A stretch of 64,000 nt of DNA from Planococcus antarcticus DSM 14505 (GTDB lineage Bacteria; Bacillota; Bacilli; Bacillales_A; Planococcaceae). Numbering within the stretch: the first letter of the stretch is position 1; the number at the start of each line of letters is the position of its first letter. This document shows, one piece after another, positions 34,423 to 43,266 of this stretch. The DNA lies in assembly GCF_001687565.2 (NCBI RefSeq), contig NZ_CP016534.2:3042501-3106500 (forward strand), in the 5' to 3' direction. A program made the translations under genes and the position numbers. The notes below the pieces were generated by a model. It made no database searches. It was not told where the DNA came from and saw only the letters and a list, made by a program, of their open reading frames with translations.

Positions 34423-35604
34423 TCATTTGAAACTTTTCAAAGTTTCCCTAAAGATCTTTTGGAATGCTTCTGGCGCTTCAGAAGTTTTGCCGCCGCCTTG
34501 TACAAATTGTACGTTTCCTCCACCTTTGCCTTCAGTCAATGCCAGAAGCCGCTCTAGCGCTTCCCTCATATCGCCCGGTGCCTGTTCACCTTTTGCGCAT
34601 ACCAATCGCACATCATCGTTTGTAATACTGATGAACAGCAGGGTCGCCGAAGCATGCTTAACGATTACAAGGCGGGCTAGTTGCTGTAGCTCCTTGATTG
34701 GGCGGCCTTCGAAAACTCGTTCCACCACGCCATTGGACGGGAGAATCGTTTCTGCTTCGAGACCTAACATCTGTTCCTGAAGATTTTTAATTTTTTTATC
34801 AGCTACAGCTTTTTCAGACAGCAAGATTTTTGCAGCCTCTGATAATCCAGCAGCCGGTTCATTCAATTGGACCACCAGTTTGTCTGTAGTTTCCAGCAGG
34901 AAGCTAAAATACTCCAATGCACGACTCCCACATAAAAAATAAACCCGCATGCCACCTTTTGCCTTTTCAGTGGAAATGATTTTCAATAGGCCGATATCTG
35001 CCGTATTTTTTGGATGGGTGCCTCCACAGGCATTCAAATCGATACCGTCGATCTCTACCAGACGAACATCTCCTTCCATTACTGGCAGTTTCCTCAGTTC
35101 AATTGCTTTGGCTTCTTCGTTAGTAACCCAGCGAGTAGTGATTGCTAGGCGTTTGCTAATGAGATGATTAGCCATCTTTTCCACGTCTTTCAGCTGTGCG
35201 GTTGTCGCTGTATCCAAATCCAGATCAATGGATACACGCTCTGTTCCCAAATGAAAGCTTTGGGTTTTCAAGCCTAGACTGTCTTCAAATAAAGCGCTTA
35301 ACAAATGCTGACCCGCATGCTGCTGCATATGATCCCATCTTCTTTGCCAATCCACTCGGGCAGAATAACTTTCTTTCGGCAGCTGAATATCTGTATAATG
35401 ACGGATCTTCCCTTCGACTGTCTGAACATCCATTACTTTCGCAGGTCCGATTCTTCCTACATCCGCTGGTTGTCCGCCGCCTTCTGGGTAAAAACAACTT
35501 TGATCCAAAATGGCATAGTAGCCTGCTTCGTCGTTTGCACTGTCTAACACCTGCACGGATGCTTCTGAAATTTCCGAATCCTGGTAATACAATTTAATTG
35601 TCAT
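34423..35604 (-). CDS. AlaX-like alanyl-tRNA editing protein with DHHA1 domain
   Basis: A 393-residue trans-editing hydrolase that clears mischarged Ser/Gly-tRNA(Ala). The threonyl/alanyl-tRNA second additional domain has the zinc site His96, His100 (HAGQH) and Cys193, His197 (CGGTH). The glycine-rich FYPEGGGQPAD (38-48) is also conserved. The C-terminus is a DHHA1 domain ending EGKGGGNVQFVQGGG. The start follows GAGGTG. The MITE-like element R6 ends only 23 bp upstream, so the promoter must lie in, or have been changed by, the element. Confidence 0.9.
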   Translation of the reverse strand: MTIKLYYQDSEISEASVQVLDSANDEAGYYAILDQSCFYPEGGGQPADVGRIGPAKVMDVQTVEGKIRHYTDIQLPKESYSARVDWQRRWDHMQQHAGQHLLSALFEDSLGLKTQSFHLGTERVSIDLDLDTATTAQLKDVEKMANHLISKRLAITTRWVTNEEAKAIELRKLPVMEGDVRLVEIDGIDLNACGGTHPKNTADIGLLKIISTEKAKGGMRVYFLCGSRALEYFSFLLETTDKLVVQLNEPAAGLSEAAKILLSEKAVADKKIKNLQEQMLGLEAETILPSNGVVERVFEGRPIKELQQLARLVIVKHASATLLFISITNDDVRLVCAKGEQAPGDMREALERLLALTEGKGGGNVQFVQGGGKTSEAPEAFQKIFRETLKSFK

Positions 35605-35627
35605 ATTGACACCTCTTTTTTGTCAGT

Positions 35628-35902
35628 CTATATAAGTTGAACTAAAGAACTTACCTGTTACACACCGCTTTGGGCATGGCTCCGCCCAACCCGTGGACGC
35701 GCCGGCGCTAAAGAAACTCCTAAAAATAAGTGAACATCTGTCTTTTCACTGTTTCACTAGAAAATATGGAGCAAAACAGCAGAAAAACCGCAGTTGCCTG
35801 AGGAAGCAGCGCAGTGACTGAAGAGGTTTGGCGCTCGCCCACGGCAAGCGCCGCTGGTTTGTGGAATATAAACATGATAAATGATTAGTTCAACTTATAT
35901 AG
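35628..35902 (+). mobile_element. MITE-like element R6 with perfect 18-bp inverted ends
   Basis: A 275-bp element whose left end CTATATAAGTTGAACTAA (35628-35645) is the exact complement of its right end (35885-35902). No transposase is encoded. The interior shares CGCTTTGGGCATGGCTC, CCCGTGGACGCGCCGGCGCT and ATATGGAGCAAAACAGC with other family members here. No clear target duplication is visible in the immediate flanks. Confidence 0.8.
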
Positions 35903-35984
35903 TTATTTTGCTGATTCCGATTGTTTACAGAATCTCTCTTAGTGGAATTATAGAAGTAAATAGAAATACAGGAGGACACACGAA

Positions 35985-36896
35985 ATGCCTAAGTTCAATC
36001 GTTCCGTATTATTGTATAACGGCAATGCAGGAGCGTCTATGATAGACTCTGTTCTGAAGCTGGCCGTTCCCCATCTGGCTGAGGCTTCCAAGTCACTCGA
36101 GCTGATCCAAACTGCTTCATCAGAAGAGTTCGAAAATGCCTGTCAGAGGGCTGCAACTTATGCCGACGTTCTGTTTATTGCCGGGGGCGATGGAACCGTC
36201 CATTCTGCGGTCCGAGCTTTGTCCAAGCTCCCTGCCGCTCCCCCAATAGCAATAATTCCAAGCGGTACCTGCAATGATTTTGCGCGCACCTTGAATATTC
36301 CCCTAGATCTGGGTCTGGCTTCTTCAGAACTGGTAAATGGAGAAATCAAAGAAATCGATACCGGAAAAATCAATGGCGGTTCGTTTCTTAACTTTGCAGG
36401 AATCGGCATGATTACCGATGCTTCTTCCAATATCGATCCTAATCTAAAAGAACGCTACGGGAAACTCAGTTATTTTATGAGCGCGTTGCAGTCCATGCGG
36501 CAGGCAACTCCATTTCCCGTGCATTTGAAGATCGATGGTATCAGCTATGTTGAGGAAGGCGTCCTGGTGCTGGTCATGAACGGCAAGTCAATCGGGACCC
36601 ACAACTTCCCGCTGGCAACAATCGACCCGGCAGACGGCCTGCTGGACCTGTTGATTATTCAAACCTCATCCTTAGCTGCAGTGCGTGAGTGGTTTTCATT
36701 GTCTCAACCTGAAGTTGTCACAGAAGAATTGGAACACATCATCCATTACCAGGGACGATCCATCTCTATCAGAACTGATGAAGAGCTGGATGTCGATACC
36801 GATGGCGAAATCTATCTGACAACCCCGCTGGATATTGAGATTGTACCCGGGAGCCTGAAAATGCTGGTTCCGAAGAAGGTTGAAGAGCTTGTTTAA
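35985..36896 (+). CDS. Diacylglycerol kinase-family lipid kinase (YegS/BmrU-like)
   Basis: A 303-residue cytosolic kinase. Motifs: LLYNGNAGA (N-terminal), AGGDGTVHSAVRAL (about 65-78, nucleotide loop) and IIPSGTCNDFARTLNIP (about 88-104). Such enzymes phosphorylate diacylglycerol or related lipids. ATG follows AGGAGG. A terminator separates it from the convergent lysine-degradation genes. Confidence 0.88.
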   Translation: MPKFNRSVLLYNGNAGASMIDSVLKLAVPHLAEASKSLELIQTASSEEFENACQRAATYADVLFIAGGDGTVHSAVRALSKLPAAPPIAIIPSGTCNDFARTLNIPLDLGLASSELVNGEIKEIDTGKINGGSFLNFAGIGMITDASSNIDPNLKERYGKLSYFMSALQSMRQATPFPVHLKIDGISYVEEGVLVLVMNGKSIGTHNFPLATIDPADGLLDLLIIQTSSLAAVREWFSLSQPEVVTEELEHIIHYQGRSISIRTDEELDVDTDGEIYLTTPLDIEIVPGSLKMLVPKKVEELV

Positions 36897-36901
36897 AACA
36901 C

Positions 36902-36942
36902 AGAAAAAGGATGGTCCCTACAGGAGCCATCCTTTTTCTGCT
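36902..36942. terminator. Bidirectional terminator
   Basis: CAGAAAAAGGATGG and CCATCCTTTTTCTG pair perfectly around a loop of about 12 bases, between the lipid kinase and lysine dehydrogenase. Confidence 0.88.
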
Positions 36943-36965
36943 TTATTTTTCGTGCAGACAATCCT

Positions 36966-38132
36966 TTAATTCTGTAAAGCGGAACGGTGGATGGTTTCTT
37001 TGATATCCACGCCACGCTTCGCCATCTCTGCTATATATCCCTCTCCAGGAACAATCATTTCTGGAGGATAAGCCCCCGGTTTGTCGATCATTCCCTTGCC
37101 AATCATCTGCGCGACTACTGAAATGGTATAGGCCGTTGCACGTGCCATTGCAGTGACTCCTGTTTCCCGGTCTTTCATCGTTACCATATTGTATTCGTAG
37201 CTGAGTTCCTCCCCCGCTTTTACGCCTGATACCAACACCCGCAAAACGACGGCATCCTGCTTGTCTCCAAGCTCTGTTATGGGTTCGAGCACTGCTTTTA
37301 AGACCGAGCGAAGTTTTACATTACGTCCTTCCACTTCGACCGTTTTTCTCCGATCTGTAAAGCCTAGATCTACTAGCAGCTTGAATTTATTAGCATGCCC
37401 TTTATAACGCAAGGTTTTATACTCCAATGAATCTACATCGCTGAAGGTATCCGTTAAAGTCGATGTCCCCCCAGAGGTATGGAAAGCCTCCAGTTCACCG
37501 AAACCTTCAAATTCCACATGTTCGATTTCGGATAAGGACTCTACCTCCAGCAGCTTGCCATCGCGTATCACATGCGATTTGTCTGTGTAATGGTCAAAAA
37601 CACCTTCCAGCGAAAAGACATGATTGTATTCCAGCGGAGGTTCAGGGTGGACAGGGATTCCCCCAACAAACAAGCGAATATCAGACACCTGATCCAGCTT
37701 ACTGGCGCCGTAACCGGCAAGAATATTAATCATGCCGGGTGCTACGCCCAAATCAGGAATTAGTGTGACTCCTTTCCGTTGAGCTTCGTCGTGCATCTCT
37801 AGCACCGCGTCCGTCGCTCCCCCGATGTGACCGCCCAAATCTACAGAATGAACACCGCATTCGAGGGCAGTGGCCGCCACTTTCTCATTGAAGGTGTAAA
37901 ATAGCGCATTAATAACGATGTCCCCCTTCGAGATTACTGCTGACAATGCCGCGTCATTACTGGCGTCCAACTCCACTACTTCCAGCTTGCTGGTGCCCAG
38001 TTGCTCTTTGAAAAGTGTGGCTTGAATCGTATTCCGATCTGCTAAAAAGACTCGTTCCACAGCCTCATCGGCAACCAAATCCCTAGCCGCCTGCTTCCCC
38101 ATCAATCCTGCACCTAATACGACGATTTTCAT
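36966..38132 (-). CDS. Lysine 6-dehydrogenase
   Basis: A 388-residue saccharopine-dehydrogenase-fold enzyme. It has the NAD site [13 protein letters not shown] (7-19), [13 protein letters not shown]..., [33 protein letters not shown] and [21 protein letters not shown], which I recognise from the characterised lysine 6-dehydrogenase of Geobacillus. It oxidatively deaminates the epsilon-amino group of L-lysine to allysine/piperideine-6-carboxylate. It lies 18 bp after an aldehyde dehydrogenase gene, and together they would convert lysine to alpha-aminoadipate. Confidence 0.87.
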   Translation of the reverse strand: MKIVVLGAGLMGKQAARDLVADEAVERVFLADRNTIQATLFKEQLGTSKLEVVELDASNDAALSAVISKGDIVINALFYTFNEKVAATALECGVHSVDLGGHIGGATDAVLEMHDEAQRKGVTLIPDLGVAPGMINILAGYGASKLDQVSDIRLFVGGIPVHPEPPLEYNHVFSLEGVFDHYTDKSHVIRDGKLLEVESLSEIEHVEFEGFGELEAFHTSGGTSTLTDTFSDVDSLEYKTLRYKGHANKFKLLVDLGFTDRRKTVEVEGRNVKLRSVLKAVLEPITELGDKQDAVVLRVLVSGVKAGEELSYEYNMVTMKDRETGVTAMARATAYTISVVAQMIGKGMIDKPGAYPPEMIVPGEGYIAEMAKRGVDIKETIHRSALQN

Positions 38133-38150
38133 CTCCCCATCCCCTTTCTA

Positions 38151-39632
38151 TCAGGTTTCGTTATCGATTTGCGCGCGCTGCAATTTTCCGCTGTAATCGA
38201 CGTAGACACTCTTCCATTCCGTAAAGACATCCAGTGCTGCAACTCCTGAATCACGGTGACCATTTCCGGTACCTTTTGTGCCACCAAACGGCAAGTGAAT
38301 TTCTGCGCCCGTTGTTCCTGCATTTATATAGACGATTCCGGTATCCAAATCGCGTTGCGCTTTAAATGCTCGATTAACATCTGCCGTATAAATTGAACTG
38401 GATAATCCATAAATTACACCATTATTGACATCAATCGCCTCTTCAAAACTCGCCACTTCAATCATTGAAACAACAGGTCCAAAAATTTCTTCTTGCGCAA
38501 TACGCATGTCCGGCTCTACATCTGTAAACAATGTCGGAGCGTAATAGTTTCCTTTATCGTAAATACCTCCTGTCAGAATCTCCCCGCCCGCGAGCAGCGT
38601 AGCTCCTTCTTGTTGACCGATTTCGATATAGGAATGGATTTTTTCAATAGCTTTCCGATTGATGACCGGTCCGACTTTGATCGTTTCGTCAGTTCCGTCT
38701 CCAATTGTCAAAGTTTCCATTTTCAACAATAAACGCTTTTGTAGCTCTTCTTTAACATCTTTATGAACAATTACTCGGCTACAAGCCGTGCAACGCTGAC
38801 CCGCTGTGCCGAATGCACTCCAAAGGATTCCTTCGACAGCTAAATCTAAATCTGCATCTTCCATGACGATGACAGCATTTTTGCCACCCATTTCGAGGGA
38901 TACTTTTTTCAGATTACGGCCTCCCGCTTCCGCCACTTTACGGCCGGTCTCTGTGGATCCAGTAAACGATATCACTCGCACGCCTCCATGTTCAATAAGT
39001 GCAGTTCCGACTTCTGAACCCGCTCCAAAAACAATATTGGCAACACCTTCTGGAAGACCGACCTCTTCGAATATCTTCGCCATTTCATAAGCCATCATGG
39101 GAGTTTCCGTTGCAGGTTTCCAAATAAATGCGTTGCCTGCCACAATTGCCGGAAACGATTTCCAGGTGGCGATTGCTACAGGGAAATTCCAAGGAGTGAT
39201 CAATCCTACTACACCGATTGGTGACCGGATGCTCATCGCAAATTTGTCAGCCAGTTCTGAAGGTGTGGTTTCGCCAAACATTCGTCTTCCTTCTCCTGCC
39301 ATATAATAAGCCATGTCGATTCCTTCTTGAACTTCGCCGCGACCTTCTTCGATGACTTTCCCCATTTCTTTCGTCAATACTTGAGCGAGATGTTCTTTTC
39401 GTTCTTTCATCAGCCGACCAATTTCATATAAATAATCTGCGCGTTTAGGCGCTGGTACTTTTGCCCATTTTTTTTGTGCTGTCTGTGCTGCTGTTACTGC
39501 TAAGTCCACATCATGCGCGGTAGACATTCGCACTTGTGCCAACTCTTCCCCATTTGCCGGATTCAAAACAGGTCTGAATTCTGCCTGCTCTGTCTGTTGC
39601 CACTTACCGTTCACAAAATTAGTTAATTTCAT
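38151..39632 (-). CDS. Aldehyde dehydrogenase, probable aminoadipate-semialdehyde dehydrogenase
   Basis: A 493-residue NAD(P)-dependent ALDH: TPWNFPVA (about 147), FTGSTETGR (about 223), LEMGGKNAVIV with catalytic Glu (about 247) and TAGQRCTACSR with catalytic Cys (about 281). The C-terminal GTTGAEIHLPFGGTKGTGNG is typical of ALDH7/aminoadipate-semialdehyde-type enzymes. Its position before lysine 6-dehydrogenase supports oxidation of allysine to alpha-aminoadipate. Two ATG codons lie close together; the second (39630-39632) is better spaced from AAAGGGG. Confidence 0.85.
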   Translation of the reverse strand: MKLTNFVNGKWQQTEQAEFRPVLNPANGEELAQVRMSTAHDVDLAVTAAQTAQKKWAKVPAPKRADYLYEIGRLMKERKEHLAQVLTKEMGKVIEEGRGEVQEGIDMAYYMAGEGRRMFGETTPSELADKFAMSIRSPIGVVGLITPWNFPVAIATWKSFPAIVAGNAFIWKPATETPMMAYEMAKIFEEVGLPEGVANIVFGAGSEVGTALIEHGGVRVISFTGSTETGRKVAEAGGRNLKKVSLEMGGKNAVIVMEDADLDLAVEGILWSAFGTAGQRCTACSRVIVHKDVKEELQKRLLLKMETLTIGDGTDETIKVGPVINRKAIEKIHSYIEIGQQEGATLLAGGEILTGGIYDKGNYYAPTLFTDVEPDMRIAQEEIFGPVVSMIEVASFEEAIDVNNGVIYGLSSSIYTADVNRAFKAQRDLDTGIVYINAGTTGAEIHLPFGGTKGTGNGHRDSGVAALDVFTEWKSVYVDYSGKLQRAQIDNET

Positions 39633-39982
39633 TGTCATTGCCCCTTTCTCCCACTAGTTTTTGAGAGCACTTTTAATTTCATTATTTCACAGTTATCTAG
39701 AAAATAATAGGAGATATCTGAAATATCTGATTTTTAATTTTAAATCGTACCTAGTCGAACTATAATGAACCCCAAAAATGGGGGTTTTCAGCTGTTCTAA
39801 AGATATACATACAAAAAAATTGTTTTCCCTTCTGCTAAGCCCCCAATGTTCCATCCAATCCAGAATCGCTAAAATGACTTAACCAAGTTTACACTTTCAA
39901 TTTCTGTTGTCGCTAGAGCCCCACTTTTAATCTTCGCAATAAGACAAAAATAATACATTTCAAGGTCTTTTCCACTAAACTA
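39633..39982. other. Intergenic region between the lysine genes and mta
   Basis: No gene seen in about 350 bp. It holds a direct repeat ATATCTGA at 39714 and 39723 (nine-bp step), a possible operator upstream of the aldehyde dehydrogenase. A short terminator-like hairpin (AACCCC, seven bases, GGGGTTTT) lies at 39768-39788. Confidence 0.4.
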
Positions 39983-40013
39983 TTGACACTGACGGTGCGT
40001 TATAGTGTATTTT
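39983..40013 (+). promoter_or_regulatory. MerR-type promoter with 19-bp spacer upstream of mta
   Basis: TTGACA (39983-39988) and TATTTT (40008-40013) are 19 bp apart, the over-long spacing that MerR-family activators correct by DNA distortion. The spacer CTGACGGTGCGTTATAGTG resembles the Mta-type operator TTGACCCTAACGTTGCGTGA as I remember it. Autoregulation is likely. Confidence 0.65.
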
Positions 40014-40033
40014 ATAAGAGAGAGGTGATTAGA

Positions 40034-40879
40034 TTGTACAAAGTACAAGAAGTGGCAAAAATAGCGGGCGTCAGTGTACGGACTCTCCATCACTACGACA
40101 GCATCGGTTTATTAAAACCATCAAACATCGGGACCAACCGTTACCGCTACTATAATGGAGAAGACTTGAAATTGCTCCAACAGATTTTATTCCTGAAAGA
40201 ATTGGATTTTTCGTTAAAGAAAATACAAGAACTTGTGGCTGATGGCTTTGATCGGGAATACGCATTATCACAGCATATCGAGTTGCTAGAACAAAAAAAA
40301 CAGCGCATCGAAAATCTAATTCAAAATGCAGAGCGCACGCAACAGGAGCTTCAGGGTTCACAGAGCGTAACGGATGCAGAACGTTTTTCCGCATTCACCA
40401 GTAAAAAGACGGCGGATCTATTCGAGAGATACCAAAAACCTGAAATCGATTTACCTGTACTTGAGCCGACCTCAGCTCAGGCAGAAACTTTCCATGCTGC
40501 TCCTAGGTACGGCGAGGAATCAGCAATTGCTGTTGCTACTGCTCCTGTGGAAACTGCTTTAAACAAAGAGCCAGTCGAACCAGAAAAAGAAGAAGAAGAT
40601 TTAGATGAAATCAACCGCGAAGGAGACCGTATTTATAATACCGTCGCGAGCTTGATGGATTTGCCTCCACAGACGGAGACCGTCCAAAAAGAAATGAAGG
40701 CATACTATACTCTTTTGAATCGTTTCTATGAATGTTCACCGAGAATGTTCCGTGGATTGGGTGACCTGTATGCATCAGACAGTCGCTTCGCAAACAATAT
40801 CGATCAGCACGGTCAAGGTTTAGCTAACTACTTGAAAGACGCGATGTATGTCTACGCTGAAGGGCTGCAGGATGCGTGA
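40034..40879 (+). CDS. mta: MerR family regulator with TipAS domain (Mta-like)
   Basis: A 281-residue regulator. The N-terminal MerR helix-turn-helix (about 1-70: YKVQEVAKIAGVSVRTLHHYDSIGLL) leads to a coiled coil, and the C-terminal TipAS drug-binding domain (about 185-280) includes FYECSPRMFRGLGDLY. A long Ala/Glu/Pro-rich linker (about 135-185) separates them, longer than in B. subtilis Mta. TTG start 40034 follows GAGAGGTG. Mta-type proteins activate multidrug-exporter genes and themselves. The neighbouring overlapping gene encodes a small zinc-ribbon protein. Confidence 0.88.
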   Translation: MYKVQEVAKIAGVSVRTLHHYDSIGLLKPSNIGTNRYRYYNGEDLKLLQQILFLKELDFSLKKIQELVADGFDREYALSQHIELLEQKKQRIENLIQNAERTQQELQGSQSVTDAERFSAFTSKKTADLFERYQKPEIDLPVLEPTSAQAETFHAAPRYGEESAIAVATAPVETALNKEPVEPEKEEEDLDEINREGDRIYNTVASLMDLPPQTETVQKEMKAYYTLLNRFYECSPRMFRGLGDLYASDSRFANNIDQHGQGLANYLKDAMYVYAEGLQDA

Positions 40880-41000
40880 ACTCATCGGACCTTGCAGCAA
40901 CTGTGGTAAAGACGTCTATTGCCGTGATGGTTTTTTGGATGGGGTTTACGTAGATGGAGAACTGGTCTGCTTTGACTGCCAGGAAGAAGTTGAAAAATAA
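40872..41000 (+). CDS. 42-residue zinc-ribbon-like protein coupled to mta
   Basis: ATG at 40872 lies inside the mta stop region and the two genes overlap by eight bases. The product MRELIGPCSNCGKDVYCRDG... ends CFDCQEEVEK and has CxxC...C near the start and CFDC near the end, suggesting one zinc site. There is no separate ribosome site beyond CTGCAGG, so translation is probably coupled to mta. Function unknown; it could be a partner or metal sensor. It is followed by a strong terminator, so the two genes form one unit. Confidence 0.6.
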   Translation: MRELIGPCSNCGKDVYCRDGFLDGVYVDGELVCFDCQEEVEK

Positions 41001-41007
41001 GTAAACG

Positions 41008-41042
41008 CAAAAAAAGCTGCCGATGGATTCGGCAGCTTTTTA
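41008..41042. terminator. Bidirectional terminator between mta unit and trhO
   Basis: AAAAAGCTGCCGA and TCGGCAGCTTTTT pair perfectly around TGGAT. Confidence 0.9.
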
Positions 41043-41045
41043 ATC

Positions 41046-42008
41046 TTATACTTCAGTTGTTTCTTTTAATACGTCCAAACGTTCCTGTACCTGTTCTCCA
41101 GTCAAACCGTGTTCAAAAGCATAACGGTTACGTGGGTGTTCCCGGCAGCCAGCTGAACATGAACGCATGTACTTATGCTCGTTTTCTTCAGAAGCCAGAA
41201 TCTTTGCGTTACACTCAGGATTTGCGCAGTTTACGTAGCGTTCGCAAGGTTCGCCTGTAAAATGATCTTTTCCGACAACGATGTGCTCAAGATGATTAAC
41301 GGGCACAGCGATGCGCTCATCAAATACATATAATTGCCCGTCCCATAGATCCCCTTTCACTTCAGGGTCTTTGCCATAAGCGACAATGCCACCATGTAAT
41401 TGAGAAACATCCTCGAAACCTTCTTTTTTCAGCCAGCCCGAGAATTTTTCACAGCGGATTCCACCTGTACAATATGTCAAAATTTTCTTACCTTCAAACT
41501 GTTCTTTATTTTCACGGATCCATTCCGGCAAATCACGAAAGTTTTCAATATCGGGACGAACGGAATTCCGGAAATGTCCAAGGTCGTATTCGTAATCATT
41601 TCGCGCATCCAGTACGACGGTGTCTTGTTCCTGCATTTGTTTATAAAATTCAACAGGTTCCAGATAAGTGCCTGTCAATTCGTTTGGATTGATATCTTCT
41701 CCCAGTCCAAGGTGTACAATTTCTTTTTTTGCACGAACGTGCATCTTTTTGAATGCATGGCCTTCAGTGGCATCGATTTTAAAAACGGTATCCGAGAAGC
41801 GAGAGTCGCTTTTCAGCATTTCCATATAAGCTTCAGTTTGTTCAATGGTTCCTGAACATGTACCATTGATTCCTTCATTAGAAACAAGAATACGGCCTTT
41901 CAGCTCCAGCTCTTTACAGGCAGCTAAATGCTCGTCGGCAAACGTTTCAGGATCTTCCACCTCTACGTATTTATAATAAAGTAAGACATTGTGTGTATGA
42001 TTTTGCAT
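41046..42008 (-). CDS. trhO: tRNA uridine(34) hydroxylase (rhodanese-like)
   Basis: A 320-residue YceA/TrhO family protein that makes 5-hydroxyuridine at the wobble position of tRNA, using O2. Layout: N-terminal acylphosphatase-like part (1-95, [15 protein letters not shown]), rhodanese domain (about 120-225) with active-site Cys180 in [11 protein letters not shown], and a Cys-rich C-terminus ([13 protein letters not shown]...CSAGC) characteristic of the family. ATG follows AGGAGG. The 230 bp upstream (42009-42240) contain no gene that I can support. Confidence 0.92.
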   Translation of the reverse strand: MQNHTHNVLLYYKYVEVEDPETFADEHLAACKELELKGRILVSNEGINGTCSGTIEQTEAYMEMLKSDSRFSDTVFKIDATEGHAFKKMHVRAKKEIVHLGLGEDINPNELTGTYLEPVEFYKQMQEQDTVVLDARNDYEYDLGHFRNSVRPDIENFRDLPEWIRENKEQFEGKKILTYCTGGIRCEKFSGWLKKEGFEDVSQLHGGIVAYGKDPEVKGDLWDGQLYVFDERIAVPVNHLEHIVVGKDHFTGEPCERYVNCANPECNAKILASEENEHKYMRSCSAGCREHPRNRYAFEHGLTGEQVQERLDVLKETTEV

Positions 42009-42240
42009 GAATCATACCTCCTATTTCCTCAATTTGCTTCTGCATCAGAAAAGACAGCAAAACCTAAATCATTTTACAATAAATAACGGCAAACTACAAC
42101 TCGTGCCTGGATGGAAAACAGCAGGCAGGAGTATACACCTGATTTTCTAATCAAATTCTTGAGTTTATATACTGGCTTTTTAACGAATATATTTAAGCTC
42201 GAAAACGCAGCATTGGCAGCAGCAGCCTTTTCTCCGCCAT

Positions 42241-43191
42241 TCAGCAGACCCTGTTCTTTACCGACCGGTTTTCGAGGCAAGCCTTTATCGCTTCAGCGTT
42301 CAGAGCCATCATCTCCAAGCGGGTCTGGACAGTAGCACTGCCGATATGCGGCAATACCGTAACATTCGGCAGCGTCAGTAGCGGGTGATCCAACGGAACC
42401 GGTTCCTGTTCAAAAACATCCAGCCCGGCCCCCCAGATTTTTTTCTCTTTCAAAGCTTCATATAAGGCCATTTCATCGACGATACCGCCTCTCGCCACGT
42501 TGATCAGGCAGGCAGTTTCTTTCATCAGCGCCAGTTCTTCCGCTCCGATCATCCCTCTTGTTTCCGGTGTCAGCGGCGTCAAGATCACCACGTAATCCGA
42601 AACCTTCAGCAATTCTTCGAATCCGGCGTAGCGCACGTCTTCCAGACTTTTGCGCGTTCGATTGTGATAAAGGATATTCATACCGAAGCCTTGAGCGCGG
42701 CGAGCTACAGCTTCACCGATTCGTCCCATCCCGATGATTCCAAGCGTCGCACCTCCCACATTCTGTCCAGTCATTCCCATCGGTGTCCAGGACTTCCACT
42801 CCCCTGAACGAACGATTTTTTCCGCTTCCATGATTCTGCGGGCAGTTGCCAACAATAAAGCAAATGTTAAATCTGCAGTCGATTCAGTTAAAACCTCGGG
42901 TGTATTGGTAACCGTAACTCCATACTTCCGTGCTGCCTCTAAGTCAATATTATTGTAGCCAACTGCCAAATTGCTGACAATCTTCAAGTTAGGCGCATTT
43001 TCAAACACTTCACTATCTATCTGATCAGACAGCATGGTCCAAAGTGCATGTGCTTCTTTCGCTTCTTCAAGCAATTTTTCGCGTGGTGCGTGAGTCTCTT
43101 CTTCCGGCCACATCCGGACTTCGTATTGTTCTTTTAGTCCAGCAACTGCCTGATCCGGCAACTTTTGCGTAATGAATACAATCGGCTTCAT
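42241..43191 (-). CDS. D-isomer 2-hydroxyacid dehydrogenase
   Basis: A 316-residue NAD(P)-dependent dehydrogenase of the glyoxylate/hydroxypyruvate reductase type. NAD site: LGIIGMGRIGEAVARRA (about 147). The catalytic Arg is in NVARGGIVDE, Glu in DVFEQEP and His in LPHIGSAT. It likely reduces glyoxylate or hydroxypyruvate. ATG 43189-43191 follows GGAGG by five bases. The last residues (ENRSVKNRVC) are slightly longer than usual in the family. Confidence 0.9.
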   Translation of the reverse strand: MKPIVFITQKLPDQAVAGLKEQYEVRMWPEEETHAPREKLLEEAKEAHALWTMLSDQIDSEVFENAPNLKIVSNLAVGYNNIDLEAARKYGVTVTNTPEVLTESTADLTFALLLATARRIMEAEKIVRSGEWKSWTPMGMTGQNVGGATLGIIGMGRIGEAVARRAQGFGMNILYHNRTRKSLEDVRYAGFEELLKVSDYVVILTPLTPETRGMIGAEELALMKETACLINVARGGIVDEMALYEALKEKKIWGAGLDVFEQEPVPLDHPLLTLPNVTVLPHIGSATVQTRLEMMALNAEAIKACLENRSVKNRVC

Positions 43192-43233
43192 CAAAATCCT
43201 CCATCCTCTATTATTCAACAATTATAACAATTT

Positions 43234-43263
43234 AAAAAACTGCCGGCAATTGCCAGCAGTTTT
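43234..43263 (-). terminator. Terminator of the DedA gene
   Basis: AAAACTGCCGGC pairs with GCCAGCAGTTTT around AATT with one G-T pair, just after the stop codon. Confidence 0.82.
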
Positions 43264-43266
43264 CCG

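Noticed and set aside
42009..42240. Possible gene between trhO and the 2-hydroxyacid dehydrogenase
   Set aside because: Frames of about 70 residues exist on both strands, but none has a ribosome site or family resemblance.
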